DNA from: Panax quinquefolius
Lineage: Eukaryota; Streptophyta; Magnoliopsida; Apiales; Araliaceae
Assembly (NCBI GenBank): GCA_020205615.1
Contig: CM035168.1
Location: 9,800,237 to 9,864,236, forward strand
Direction: 5' to 3'
Length of the DNA stretch: 64,000 nucleotides
The notes under the pieces were generated by a model. It did no database searches, was not told the origin of the DNA, and was given only the letters and a program-made list of their open reading frames with translations. The first letter of the stretch is position 1. The number at the start of each line of letters is the position of its first letter. The translations under genes and the position numbers were made by a program. This document shows positions 24,802 through 36,138 of the stretch, piece after piece.

Positions 24802-25593
24802 CCAAACTGAGAGACATTTATAATAACATTCATCATTAATAAAATTTACAAAAAAATACTTCATAAAAATCTTCTCTATTTATCTCAATTCACTTGGCTT
24901 AACAAGACACATTTATAATAACATTCATCATTAATATTATAACTCACAATATTAACAACCAGATCATTTCAAGGAAAGAGAGGGCTTTCCGATAAGGATT
25001 TCTCCTTCTTTGCGCGCAATTAGGTGACCAAACCACTTTTCTCGATAGAACTTTCTAGACATTGTCAATAATGTAAATAATAATATGAATAAATTTATCG
25101 TCTCAATTATTGATTTAATAATATAAAATATTGTGACAATAATTGAATCAATAACGTGAGATACTATGCAACCATTATTGTGGCAATAATTGAAATAAAC
25201 TGAGTGACTTCTCATGTAAGCATCAATAATCAAAGATACTGTACAATACTGTGTGCTACTATGCAACCACACGTATTATTGTACTTTTATCATCGGGTAT
25301 TTCAACAGTTAACGATAAAACCTTTGCCTTTATTTTTATAAAAAATTATTACTGTCGTTTTCTAACTCCGACAGTAATTTCGTTGTGGGGTCCACCAATG
25401 ATTGTGTCGTCGTACGAATATTCCTTGATAAAACGAATATTTCCCGACCAAATAAATATTTTATAACTTGCTTACTTTACAAAATTTGTAAATATTACCC
25501 ACAACTATAACATTATATCAAATTCACACCTTATTACTCAAAAAGATATTTTGAGAAAATTAAATCTTTATTCATAAAATTTGGGGTCTTACA
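23678..25593 (-). repeat. C-family LTR, interrupted by element A
   Basis: Minus orientation; the edge GGGGTCTTACA is at 25583-25593. The left part is missing because element A cut in at 23678. It contains the GAATAGTACC tandem block (24000-24085), a TATA box (cctatttatagg, 24485-24496), repeats of the ACTATGCA type at 24595-24655 and a long TA microsatellite. Its mirror copy is 26158-27663. Confidence 0.8.
24753..24800. repeat. TA dinucleotide microsatellite
   Basis: About 24 TA units within the C LTR. The plus-strand C LTR has a short version at about 26985-27002, so the length is variable. Confidence 0.9.
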
Positions 25594-26157
25594 AGTAATA
25601 TATTTATTTTTTGTTATTTTTAATTTAATATTCAGTTTATTAAGTTTTAAAATTTAATATTTAGTTTTTATTTTTAATATTTCAAATTTATACATAGTTA
25701 TTTAGAGCGAAAAAATGAATGAAACTTAAAAACCTAAACTTGGTGTTTAAAGAATTCTATATGCCATAAAATTGTTGTATATTAATAAGTTATCATCATG
25801 GTTTTTTTGTTTTTAGTGGTAACTTAAATTTTAATATTGATTATCTTCTATCTATAGTAGCAGTATTGGTTTCGATTCGTCAAATGTAGAATGTTTGGTC
25901 GAGAGTCCAATACAGTAGGTAGTAGACGTGTTCATTTTTTCTCTTGAGCGCTAAAATAAAATTAATAATTAAAGTTTAATCATTAATATATTTTATAATA
26001 TATATTACACTTTTTAATATGAATTAAAATTTTCTCATAATAGTTTTTCTATATTTGTAATATGTAGTTATTTAAGAATAAAGTTGTTGTAAAATAATAA
26101 GTTACCATTATGACTTTAACTTTTAAAAATTAACTAAAATTTAATCACAATATATAA
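25594..26157. other. AT-rich stretch without recognisable gene
   Basis: Separates two inverted C LTRs. It has runs of T and A, and no open frame or repeat motif that I recognise. It may be old host or transposon DNA. Confidence 0.5.
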
Positions 26158-27663
26158 TGTAAGACCCCAACTTTTATGAATAAAGATTAATTTTTCTAAA
26201 TTTTATTTTTGAATAATAAGGTGTGGATTTGATATAATGTTATAGTTGTGGGTAATATTTACAATTTTTACAAAGTAAGCAAGTTGCTATAAAATATTCA
26301 TTTGGTCGGGGAATATTCGTTTTATCAAGTAATATTCATACGACGGCACAATCATTGGTGGACCCCACAAAGAAATTACTGTCGGAGTGAGAAAACGACA
26401 GAAATATCTTTTTATAAAAATAACGGCGAAAGTATTACCGTTAACTGTTGAAATACCCGATGATAAAAGTACAGTAATATGCGTGATTGCATAGTAACAC
26501 ACGGTATTCCACAGTATCTTTGATTATTGATGCTTACGTGAGAAGTCACTCAGTTATACTCAATTATTGCCACAATAATTACTGCATAGTATCTCACGTT
26601 ATTGATTCAATTATTGGCACAATATTTTATATTATTAAATCAATAATTGAGACGACAAAGTTATTCATATTATTATTTGCATTACTGACAATGTCTAGAA
26701 AGTTCTGTCGAGGAAAGGGGTTTGGTCACCTAATTGCACACCAATAGGGAGAAATCCTTATCGGAAAGTTCTATCTTTCCTAGGAATGACCTGGTTGTTA
26801 ATATTGCGAGTTATAATATTAATGATAAATAAATGTTGTTAAAAATGTATTTTGTGAAGCCAAGTGAGTTGAGATAAATAGAGGGGTTTTTATTGAAATG
26901 TTTGTTATGAATTTTGCTTATTACATGGATCCCCACTTACCCATTTTTCAAAATTATCGGTAGAAAGTTATCTCAGTTTTGTTTATATATATATATATAT
27001 ATAAGTTTTGTTTTTTATGAAAAATAAAATATATTTTATTTTATTTGATTGCATAGTACTGCATAGTGTGGCATAGTATTTGTATAGTGCTGCATAGTAA
27101 AATCAAAAATTTTAAACGAATTTGTCCGCCGAATTCGTACGTGATTATGTTTACTGTGCGTCCGTGATTTTATTTTCTAAATAGTATCCTTCCATTCTCT
27201 TATAAATAGGATGCTTAGTTTAGAATTGAAAATCACACTAGAATCAAAAAATTCTTCTTCTATAATATTGAGCGTATTTCTTTAGAGTTTAAAGAAGCTT
27301 TGAGTGTAGAAAACAGTGCAAGTTTTCTTCAAGAATATCCCTGCTATACCATTCAGAAGTATTCTCATTTTAAGGTAAGGGATATTATTTTTGTTCAATA
27401 ATCGTATGAAATAATATTTTCTTCCATACTCTGTTGTATGTAAGTAATATTATTTCGTTTTGTATTCATATTTCTACACTCATGTTGATAATTTTTTCTT
27501 CTATACTCCGTGAAATTAGTAGAATATCCTTGAAATTTGCGCTTCATCTAGTATCTTTTTACGAAAATATTATTCTGAACATTCGTGATAATTTTTAATC
27601 TTTTCATGTCAGGGTACTATTCCTGAAGTACTATTCACGGGATACTATTCACTCGAGTACTAT
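26158..27663 (+). repeat. C-family LTR, 5' part, plus strand
   Basis: Starts TGTAAGACCCCAACTTTTATG and mirrors 24000-25593. TATA box at 27200-27210 (tataaatagg), preceded by GCATAGTA-type repeats (27050-27105) and followed by the TACTATTCA-type block (27605-27668). It breaks off at 27663 into B-like LTR, so its second half is lost. Confidence 0.8.
27200..27210 (+). promoter_or_regulatory. TATA box of the C-family LTR
   Basis: TTATAAATAGG, with ATGCTTAGTTTAGAATTGAA after it. The downstream context resembles that of B LTRs although most of the LTR differs. Confidence 0.6.
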
Positions 27664-28656
27664 TCATGATAAAATTCGAATCTTATGTCTATTCCATAGG
27701 AAATTTAATTCTCTACAACGTTTTAGAAGAAAGGTTTTCCAAATTCCAAACAAAAAATGACCGAAATCCACATACGAACGATTTTTAATACCTCCATTCT
27801 GACAAAATACTGATAAAACCACCCCCATTCTGACAAAATACTGATAAAACACCTCAACATTAATTCTTTTATTTATATCCATATAAAATAAATATTTTAT
27901 TATCATATAAATCAATAATTAATTATTCACAAATAATATTACGAAATCACAATTATGACAACCAGGTCATTCCTAGGAAAGAAGGGGGCTTTCCGATAAG
28001 GATTTTTTCTTACTGGCGCGCAATTAGGTGACCAAACCCCTTTTCTAGACATAACTTTCTTAGACATTGCCAATAATGCTATCTAATAATATTATTCAAA
28101 TAATATGAATTATTGATCTGCTAATGGGAAATACTGTGCAGTGACTATTATTGAAACAACAATAATATAAAATGTCAACGTAGCAATTATTGAATCAATA
28201 AAATATTGAACAGTAATTACTGTAACAATTATTAAGTAGTGTCTTCTTATGTAAGAATCAATAATCTAAAAATATTGTGCACCACCATGCTATCTCAGTG
28301 CAACCAATGCGAGATTCATAGATATTTTAACCACCGTATTCCAACAAAGTTAATCTTGAATAACTACGCCATTATTTATAAAAATCATACTTGTCGTTTT
28401 CTTCATCCAACAAGATACATTATGGGGCCCACAAAAATGGTCGCCCTTCGCATTTAATATTTCCCGATAACAAGAATATTCCACGACCAAACGAATATTC
28501 CTCGACAACAATGAATATTTTATAACCACTTGCTTATTTAAAATATTTACGCATTTTACCCATAACTAACCACATTAATGAAATCAACCCCTTGCTATTT
28601 CAAAATAATAATTAGAGGAAATTCTATTTTATTTAAAAAAAATTCGGGGTCTTACA
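27664..28656 (-). repeat. Truncated 3' LTR of the B2 element
   Basis: Matches 31330-32432 of the B2 solo LTR and ends CGGGGTCTTACA at 28656. A local duplication of a unit reading CCATTCTGACAAAATACTG lies at 27792-27855. It lacks the TATA, tandem and hairpin parts because the other end is deleted. Confidence 0.75.
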
Positions 28657-29715
28657 ACCTCCCTTCCTTCTGAAATTTTGTCCTCGAAATTGACGTACGT
28701 ACCCGGTGTTTCAAAAAGGTGAGGGTACCTCGCTTTCATTTCCGATTCCAACTCCCAAGTCATTTCTTCAATAGCATGGTTCCTCCATAAAACTTTGACT
28801 TGAGGTATAACCTTTGAGCGTAAAATATGATCCTTCTTTATCAAGATTTTAACAGGTACCTCTTCATACGTTAAATCTTCTACTATCTCGTCTGGTTCTA
28901 ACTCAATAATGTGGTTCGGGTTTTTCACATATTTACGTAACATGGATATGTGAAACACGTTATAAACACAAGACATACTTGGTGGTAAAGTGAGTTTATG
29001 GGCCACATTTCCTACTCGATCGAGGATTTCAAATGGACCAATAAATCGAGGGTTGAGATTTCATCTCTTCATCGATTCTTGCTTCTAGAATAATGCCTTC
29101 TTGAACCTTCTTCTTCACATTCATCAGCTCCGAGTCTGTAGCTTGAGTGACTTTAACTTTACCGATTAAAGTCGGTTCTAATCGTATATTCGTTATTTTC
29201 ACGTAGGTTCTTAGAGTCTTTAACTCTATCTCCATCTTTTGTAAGTCATATAAAATGGGTCTTTGTGTTAACAACGTCGCACTCGTAACCGCATACGATC
29301 TTCTACTCAACGCGTCAGCTACTACGTTCGCTTTTCCACGATGGTATTGTCAGAACATATGCTGAAATGAGTTTTCTCTTGAGTTCTTGGAAGCTCTTCT
29401 CACTTTCCTTGCTCCATCCGAATTTTGTATCTTTACGAGTTAGCTGAGTTAATGGAGTGGAAATTCAAAAAAAATAATCCTTTCACGAATCTCCGATAAT
29501 AACTAGCTAAGCCTAGAAAGCTACGTATTTCGATTATTGACTTAGGTTTCTCTCAACTGTGACTCATATTCCAACCTTGGATTGCACGTCACAATGGCAC
29601 CTATCATTTTATCACCACACGAATATGGCATCTCCTACGAAGAGTGGCTTTGGTGCAGTTTGGGCTTATATGTCCCACTTTCCTGCATTTATAACATACG
29701 ACCCGTGGTCGTTCT
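28657..29715 (-). pseudogene. B2 pol remnants: zinc knuckle, RT/RNase H and integrase ends
   Basis: Minus strand. From 29715 down: a zinc-knuckle piece (VVCYKCRKVGHISPNC-like), a fragment of RT/RNase H (29580-29341), and the RNase H-integrase linker (MSRRSYAVTSATLLTQRPIL, then IRLEPTLIGKVKVTQATDSE). A deletion has removed the integrase core. The C-terminus follows: MAHKLTLPPSMSCVYNVFHI, LRKYVKNPNHIIELEPDEIV and VIPQVKVLWRNHAIEEMTWE. This last 125-codon frame (29006-28629) is the longest surviving chromodomain-type tail in the window; it overruns the PPT at 28657. Confidence 0.8.
29711..29715. repeat. Target-site duplication of solo LTR, left (GTTCT)
   Basis: GTTCT before TGTGACGCCCCC; the same at 32433-32437. 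Confidence 0.88.
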
Positions 29716-32432
29716 TGTGACGCCCCCAAAATAGGTCCAATCCACCCAACCTATTCCGAGTCGCCAAATACATGGTACAGAAACAACTACAACTTCATTA
29801 TTACAATTATCGTGCAAAATACGACAACACATATACTGTGAGTTTAAATACAAATATTGTCTTTTAGACAATATTCACACTCAAATAAGTCCTCATTATA
29901 ATTATTAATACACTATTTTACAAAATAGTGAGGACTACTATAACAACTGCCTTGGAACATCACTCCACACCCCGACTACTCCCCGCTATATTCTCACTTC
30001 CTGAGAAAAAAATGGAACAAAAAAGAAAAGGGTGAGCTCAACTAGCCCAGTAAAGAATATTATGACTAAGATAATGTACAACAAATTATCCTTAGTCATC
30101 AACAGGGAAAAGTCTGATAGAATACAATAGACAACAAGTTTTAGATCAACAACTGCAGTGGAAACAACAATTCATTAGAAGAGTTAAGTAGAGAATGAAA
30201 TCTACTATCATCTATGAATTTAAAAGTTCATCATTAATATTTTATCCCTGTAACATCAATCAATATACATCATGAATCAAATATTCATCTTTGCACTACG
30301 GCCAAAGATATTCATCACCGTCATATTCATCTCAACACTGCTCATCTTCTTTGCACTACGCCAAAGATATTCATCAAGAAATCATTCATCTTTGCACTAC
30401 ATGCCAAAGATATTCAAAGAATATCATCATTTAGGACCTAGAATGATGAAAATATATTTTAAAGAAAACGAATCCAATGAGACAAAAGAACAAATATTAA
30501 GGTTTCGTACTTCGGTTTATCCATGTTCAAAAATACTCCATAATAAACTATTGTGGAGCATAATTCAAAAATGAAGATTAAAACATAGATCCAATCAAAG
30601 ATAGGAACCATAACAGACAATCTTGGACACAGAAAAGAAAATTTAATTTTCCTGTGAATAGTGTCGTATTCGTGAATAGTGTCGTACACGTGAATAGTTT
30701 CGTATATGTGAATAGTAACTCTGACATTAAAAGGTAGAAATTCTATAAGAAAAATCATCATATTTCGTGAATAGTACTCGTGAATAGTAACTCATGAATA
30801 GTAACTCGTGAATAGTAACTCATGAACAATAACCCCGATATGAAAAGATAAGAATTTCACAAGAAAAATCTTACCAATATTCCGGCATAATGATATTGAA
30901 AGAAATAATATCATTTTTTAAAAAATAACATCCATTACCTCAAAAGAATAGTACTTCTGGATGGAATATCGATATAACGTTGAAGGAAACTTGCAATCAG
31001 ATAGCAACACTCGTGGATATCTAAATACTCACAAAATACGCTTCGATAATATAGAGAGAAAACTTCAGCTTTACGGTGTGATTTTCAATTCTAACCTAAG
31101 CACCCTATTTATAGGAAAATGCTTAGAACACCAAAGCAGAAAATTTAATAAAATAATATATTTATATAAAAAATTATACGCACCATTAGAAATCTGATTT
31201 TAACACATTTACCACACAAGTGGGGCCCACCAAAAATGAAAAACATGTTTTAAACAATTTTTGTAACAAAATCAATTCAGACTCAATAATCCAGAACTTC
31301 AATAATTCATAATAAATAGCCTTTTATCAGAAAAATTCAAATCTTATGTCCTTTTCATAGGAAATTTAATTTTCTACAACTTTGCAGAAGAAAGTTTTTC
31401 CAAATTCCAAACAGAAATTTACTGAAATCCACATACGGACGATTTTGCAGGTTATAATCAAATTTCAGTCAAAAATGGGGTCCATCAACACATAAAACAT
31501 GTGTTAAATATTTTTTGTAACAAAAATACTCTTCCTCCTCATTTATTCATATATCACACATTCATTGTAAAATATCACTATTATTATATTATTATAATAT
31601 AATAATATATTTTATCAGAAAAGATAAAATATCAATTTTCAACAATTATCACTTTAAAAATTTTCTCCATCTCTATCCACATAAAATGATTATTTTTTTA
31701 TCATATAAATCGATAATTAATTATTTACAAATAATATTACAGAATCACAATACTGACAACTAGGCTGTTCCCAGGAAAGAGAGGGCTTTTCAATAAGGAT
31801 TTCTCTTTACTGGCGCGCAATTAGGTGACCAAACCTCTCCTTAGACAGAACTTTCTAGACATTGCCAATAATGCTATCTTATAATATTATTAAAATAATA
31901 TGAATTATTGATCTGATAATAAAAAATACTATGTAGTGACAATTATTGAAACAACAATAATATAAAATATCAACGTAGCAATTATTGAATCAATAAAATA
32001 AAATATTGAACAGTAATTACTGTAACAATTATCGAGTAGTGCCTTCTTACCTAAGAATCAATAATCGCAAGTAATACCGCAATCTAATGTCTTTGTGTTT
32101 TAACCACCGAGTATTCTAATAGTATTAATTTGAATAACTACGCCGTTATTTATAAACAACTTATACTTGTCGCTTTCTTATCCAATGGATTTTCGTTATG
32201 GGGCCCACAAAAGGTCGCTATTGTCGCATTTAATATTCCCCCGACAAAGAAGAATATTCCACGACCAAATGAATATTCCCCGAAAACAATGAATATTTTA
32301 TAACCACTTGCTTATTTAAAATATTTGTGCATTTTACCCATAACTAACCACATTAATCAAATCAACCCTTACTATTTCAAAATAATAATTAGAGAAATTA
32401 AATCTTTCTTTATAAAAATCTGGGGTCTTACA
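29716..32432 (-). mobile_element. Solo LTR, B2 variant
   Basis: 2717 bp from TGTGACGCCCCCAAAATAGG to TGGGGTCTTACA, flanked by GTTCT on both sides, with no internal region. It was left by unequal recombination between two LTRs of a full element that had entered the gag end of B2. It has a TATA box at 31104-31115 and three hairpins at 30287-30411. CTG/CAG sites that are damaged in the copies at 1-19878 are intact here. Confidence 0.92.
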
Positions 32433-32437
32433 GTTCT
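32433..32437. repeat. Target-site duplication of solo LTR, right (GTTCT)
   Basis: Pairs with 29711-29715. Confidence 0.88.
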
Positions 32438-33404
32438 CCTCCCCTAGAAATAGTTGATGATGGTGTTGACGTCTTCACGTTTTCATTGTTGTACCTTCTC
32501 TTTTTAAAATCTCCCCCGACTCGGTTCTTTTACTATCATGGCCATGATTACCACCAGAGTGGTTACCACTTTTGTTCGGATATTTTCCTCCTCTCTGGTT
32601 GTCATCGCTCTGATGACTGCTGCCACCGGTACGACCCTAGTTGTGGTCCCTCGGTTGAACATACTCATTATCTTGCTCTAATAATTGGGCCCTGTTGACA
32701 ACATCTGAATATAGAGAAAATTTGTGAGAAATGAGATATTGAAGAATTTCGGGTTTTAGACCTCTCAGAAACATCCGCGTCATACGTTCCTCATTCTGTA
32801 CCAAATGAGGTCCAAACCTGGATAACTCTGCGAACTTAGCCTCATACTGGGACACAGTCATGTTGTTTTATTCTAGTCTAATAAACTCTACCTCCTTTAT
32901 ATAACGAATACTTTCAGGAAAGTACTTGTCATTAAATAGTTTTTAAAATGTTTCCCAAGACATATTGAGGACGGCTGGCTGGGTACGCTTCACAGATTCC
33001 CACTAATAGTTTGCCTTACCATGGAACATAAAGATGGCGAATGGAACCTTCTATTCCTCCGTGCATCCCAAGACATCAAATATCTTGGTAATTTGCTTAA
33101 CCCACATTTTCGCCTTAATCGGATCCGGCTTTCCCAAAACTCTGGTGATCCCAACTCTTTGAACTGCTTGGTTGTGACAAGTCGCGCGTTGCTATCATTT
33201 TCACCCATATTTTTTACACAAGTCTCCCTCGTCTGATTTTGCATGAACTGCAAAAAGCTTCTAAACATCCCATCATTCATCGTTTGTTTGGTAATGTTGT
33301 TTATAGGAGGAATATTGCCGTCCTGTTGCACGTTCTCATGGTTAGTGATTAAAGGTATCTCAACGGTCACATTCAATCCATTGTTAACATTTCCAGCTGC
33401 CATT
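32433..33404 (-). pseudogene. B2 gag
   Basis: Minus strand, ATG at 33404 (MAAGNVNNGLNVTVEIPLIT). Fragments: MFRSFLQFMQNQTRETC, then VTTKQFKELGSPEFWES, a decayed middle, then MTVSQYEAKFAELSRFGPHL and RMTRMFLRGLKPEILQYLIS in a 74-codon frame (32861-32637). The zinc knuckles are cut by the solo LTR at 32432. It is the best-preserved Gag of this family here and serves as the reference for reading the two B copies. Confidence 0.82.
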
Positions 33405-33572
33405 CTCAAATACTGCCACAAAATAAGGGTTAATTAAAGAAATTAACATACCACATAATACCCTTATATTCTGACCGACCAACAAATAAGCTTAGGTAGG
33501 ACACACTAGCGAAGGATTTACTCGTCTCTCCCCTCCTAGTTCTATTCCCCGATCTTCTCCAGAGACCATATC

Positions 33573-33591
33573 TCTAAGCTCTGATACCAAC
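33573..33591 (-). other. Primer-binding site of B2 (intact form)
   Basis: The minus strand reads GTTGGTATCAGAGCTTAGA, the standard initiator-methionine tRNA complement, directly after the LTR edge (mutated TGTGACG to TATGACG at 33592). Confidence 0.85.
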
Positions 33592-34789
33592 TATGACGCC
33601 CCCAAAATAGGTATACATCACCCATCTTAGGTCGCCAAATACATGGTACGGAAACAACTACAACTTCATTAATACAATTGTCGTACAAAATACGACAACA
33701 CATATACTGTGAGTTTAAATACAAATATTTCCTTCTAGACAATATCAACACTCAAATAAGTCCTCATTATAATTATTGATACACTATTTTACAAAATAGT
33801 GGGGACTGCTAAAAACAATCGACTTGAAACATCCTCCACACCCCGACTAGTTCCTGCTATATTCTCGCCTCCTAAGAAGAAAAATGGAACAAAAAAGAAA
33901 AGGGTGGGCTCAACTAGCCCAGTAAAGAATATTGTGACTAAGATAATGTAAAACAAATTATCGTTAGCCTTCAATAAATCAGATAAAATATAATGGACAA
34001 CCAGTTTTAGATCAATATTCGCAGCGGAAAAAACAATTCATTAGAAGAGTTAAAGTAGAGAATTAAATCTACTATCATCTATGAACTTAAAAGTCCATCA
34101 TCAATATTTTATCCCTGTAACATCAATCAATATATATATCTTGAATCAAATAACTCATTTCCTTGACAGAACTTTCTAGACATTGTCAATAATGTTTACT
34201 GGCCTAATAATATTATATCAAATAATATATATTATTGTGTCGTGACAATTATTTATATAATAATATGAAATACTGTGCATTTGATACTGTGGCAATTATT
34301 GAATTCAATAATATGAAATACTATGCAGTTGTTACTGTAACAATTATTGAATTAATAATATGAAGTACTGTGCAAAACTGTGTGATACTGTGAAATGACA
34401 CGTGCCACTGTAGAATACCGCGTGCTATTGTACTTTTATCACTGGGTATTTAAATAGTTAAAAGTGATAGTACTGTTGACAATTTTTTTTATTAAAAAGT
34501 TATTTATGTCGTCTTATGTATCCGATAATATTTCGTTGTAGGGACCACCAACGATTGGTTATTACAACATCGTCGTACTTTACCAAATATTTTTCGACTG
34601 AAGGAATATTCCCTAACAGAACGAATATTCCTCGACATACTTTTTATAATTTCGCATATCACCCTTAACTTATAATTTTATCAATTTAACACCTTATTGT
34701 TAAGAATAATAATTACAAGAGAATTAAATGTTAAGAATAATAATTACAAGAAAATTAAATTCTCTTTATTAAAAATTTAGGGTCTTGCA
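33592..34789 (-). repeat. Chimeric, internally deleted 5' LTR of B2
   Basis: 33592-34150 follows the B-type LTR end. At about 34151 it jumps to sequence like the C-type LTR start (ACTGTG/GTACTTTTATCACTGGG stretches, 34370-34460) and ends GGGTCTTGCA at 34789. The promoter and hairpin part is missing. It abuts the CACTA TNP2 pseudogene at 34790. Confidence 0.7.
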
Positions 34790-35112
34790 TATCCATTTTC
34801 CTAATTGGACTAGGAGTATAGTATACTTGTACTGTTTGAGTTGGCATCACAAATGGTGTGTTGATGTACGTGGATCTATAGAGGTCAATATTGACGATTC
34901 CATCTCGATCAACACGTATTTCTTGTTCTGAATTAAACTAACGAAATATGAACAAGTTAATCTGACCCCCATAAATGACCTTGTACAACAACTCTATGAT
35001 TTCCTCCAACTCCCCATAAAATGCACGACTAAGCTCATTGTAACAATCTCCTTGAATACACACTCTAGTGTTAGTTGTTCCTTTACCACGGGCATGTCTT
35101 TGTATGAAATTC
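34790..35112 (-). pseudogene. TNP2-type transposase, C-terminal part (older CACTA)
   Basis: Minus strand. Fragments across frames read RGKGTTNTRVCIQGDCYNEL, SRAFYGELEEIIELLYKVIY, then FRVDRDGIVNID, YRSTYINTPFVMPTQTVQVY and YTPSP. This matches the end of plant CACTA TNP2 proteins, where a Y-G-x-L-x-E-I-I-E-L segment precedes an NTPFVLASQ-like segment. It continues the pseudogene at 40215-42736 across the younger CACTA element. The left side is cut by the B2 LTR at 34789. Confidence 0.75.
35110..35112. repeat. CACTA target-site duplication, left (TTC)
   Basis: TTC before CACTACAAGAAAAA; repeated at 40215-40217. Three bases is the family norm. Confidence 0.8.
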
Positions 35113-35130
35113 CACTACAAGAAAAAGGCC

Positions 35131-35410
35131 TAATAGCGACCAAGACTATCAGCTGACCGCATGTTCGGTCGTGGATAATACTAATAGCAACCGACATCAA
35201 CGACCGTAATTTAATCTAGTCGCTATTTAATATCAGCGACCGCAGGCGGTCGCTGATTAGTCGCTAACATGAATTTCCCTCCCAAAAATTGGTGCAAAAA
35301 GTTGGCGCGTTTGTTTTTTGCGACCGCATAGCAGTCGCTGAATCGTCCATGTTATTAAAAATCAGCGACCACATGCGGTCGCTGCAGGCGGTCGCTGATC
35401 GTCTAAAACT
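35131..35410. repeat. Left subterminal repeat region of the CACTA element
   Basis: At least seven copies of a GCGACCG/CGGTCGC core, several arranged as palindromes such as CAGCGACCGCAGGCGGTCGC (35233-35254) and one near 35366-35398. In En/Spm such repeats bind the element's small regulatory protein; a similar role is inferred. Confidence 0.75.
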
Positions 35411-35442
35411 TATTCAGACTCAGACATTCTTTCTTTCAGCAG

Positions 35443-35574
35443 ATGAGAGAAGAAAACGAGGGAGAACAGAATAGGGAGAAGAAGGAGATGGGGGAGAAGA
35501 GAAGAGGAGGAGAACGCCATTGCTCCACTTCTTCTCGCCATCAACATCGCCCATTGCCATCGCCGCCGCCACAG
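35443..35574 (+). other. Probable leader exon of the CACTA transcript
   Basis: Purine-rich start (MREENEGEQNREKKEMGEKR in the open frame) ending at CCACAG/GTAACT, a good plant splice donor at 35574/35575. It is followed by about 880 bp of T-rich, intron-like sequence up to TTTTAAG/ATGAGC near 36469. The coding value is doubtful. Confidence 0.4.
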
Positions 35575-36104
35575 GTAACTCTAATTCTCTTTATTTCTGA
35601 ATTGGATATAGATTGGGTGTTATTCTATTGATGGAACTTTTTCCCCACTACATTTTTCTTCTAGTTTGGGTATTCTACCTTATTGGTAGTATGTAATTTA
35701 TTTCATATACATGCCACATTGACATAATTGCTAACTCATGCCATTATACCCCCATTACAAAAGCTGCTGCGAAAATTGGGGCAAAAATTATGGCATATTT
35801 TAGACTACTGTCATGTTCTTATTGTTCCGTGTGTATATAATATATATGCATGTTAATGTATATTAATACATGTACTACCTCTATCCTCCGGTAAAAAGAT
35901 TTCCCCTTTTTTTGCGATAGAAATTACAAAGAAAGTAGGAGTCTTTTTTTTTCTTTCCTTCTTTCTCTCTCTTGGATTCATTTTGTTATTGTTTTCTTTA
36001 AAGAAGTGATATACAAGTGAAAACATCAATGTAAATTAGAATTTTGATCTAGGAATCCAGCGTTTGGTGAAAGAGAGTTAGTCTAAACACACACACACAC
36101 ACAC

Positions 36105-36138
<34 letters not shown>

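Larger units (their letters stand above)
27664..34789 (-). mobile_element. Damaged B-like gypsy element (variant B2)
   Basis: Minus strand, 5' to 3': chimeric 5' LTR (33592-34789), intact-looking PBS, gag (to 32433), a solo LTR inserted within gag, the zinc-knuckle remainder, decayed RT/RNase H, integrase ends, PPT and a truncated 3' LTR (27664-28656). The 3' LTR is cut at its far end, so no duplication of the whole element can be tested. Confidence 0.8.

Noticed and set aside
25594..26157. Possible MITE or palindromic transposon bounded by inverted repeats
   Set aside because: The inverted arms are full LTR sequence with standard LTR edges, so two independent LTR insertions explain them better.
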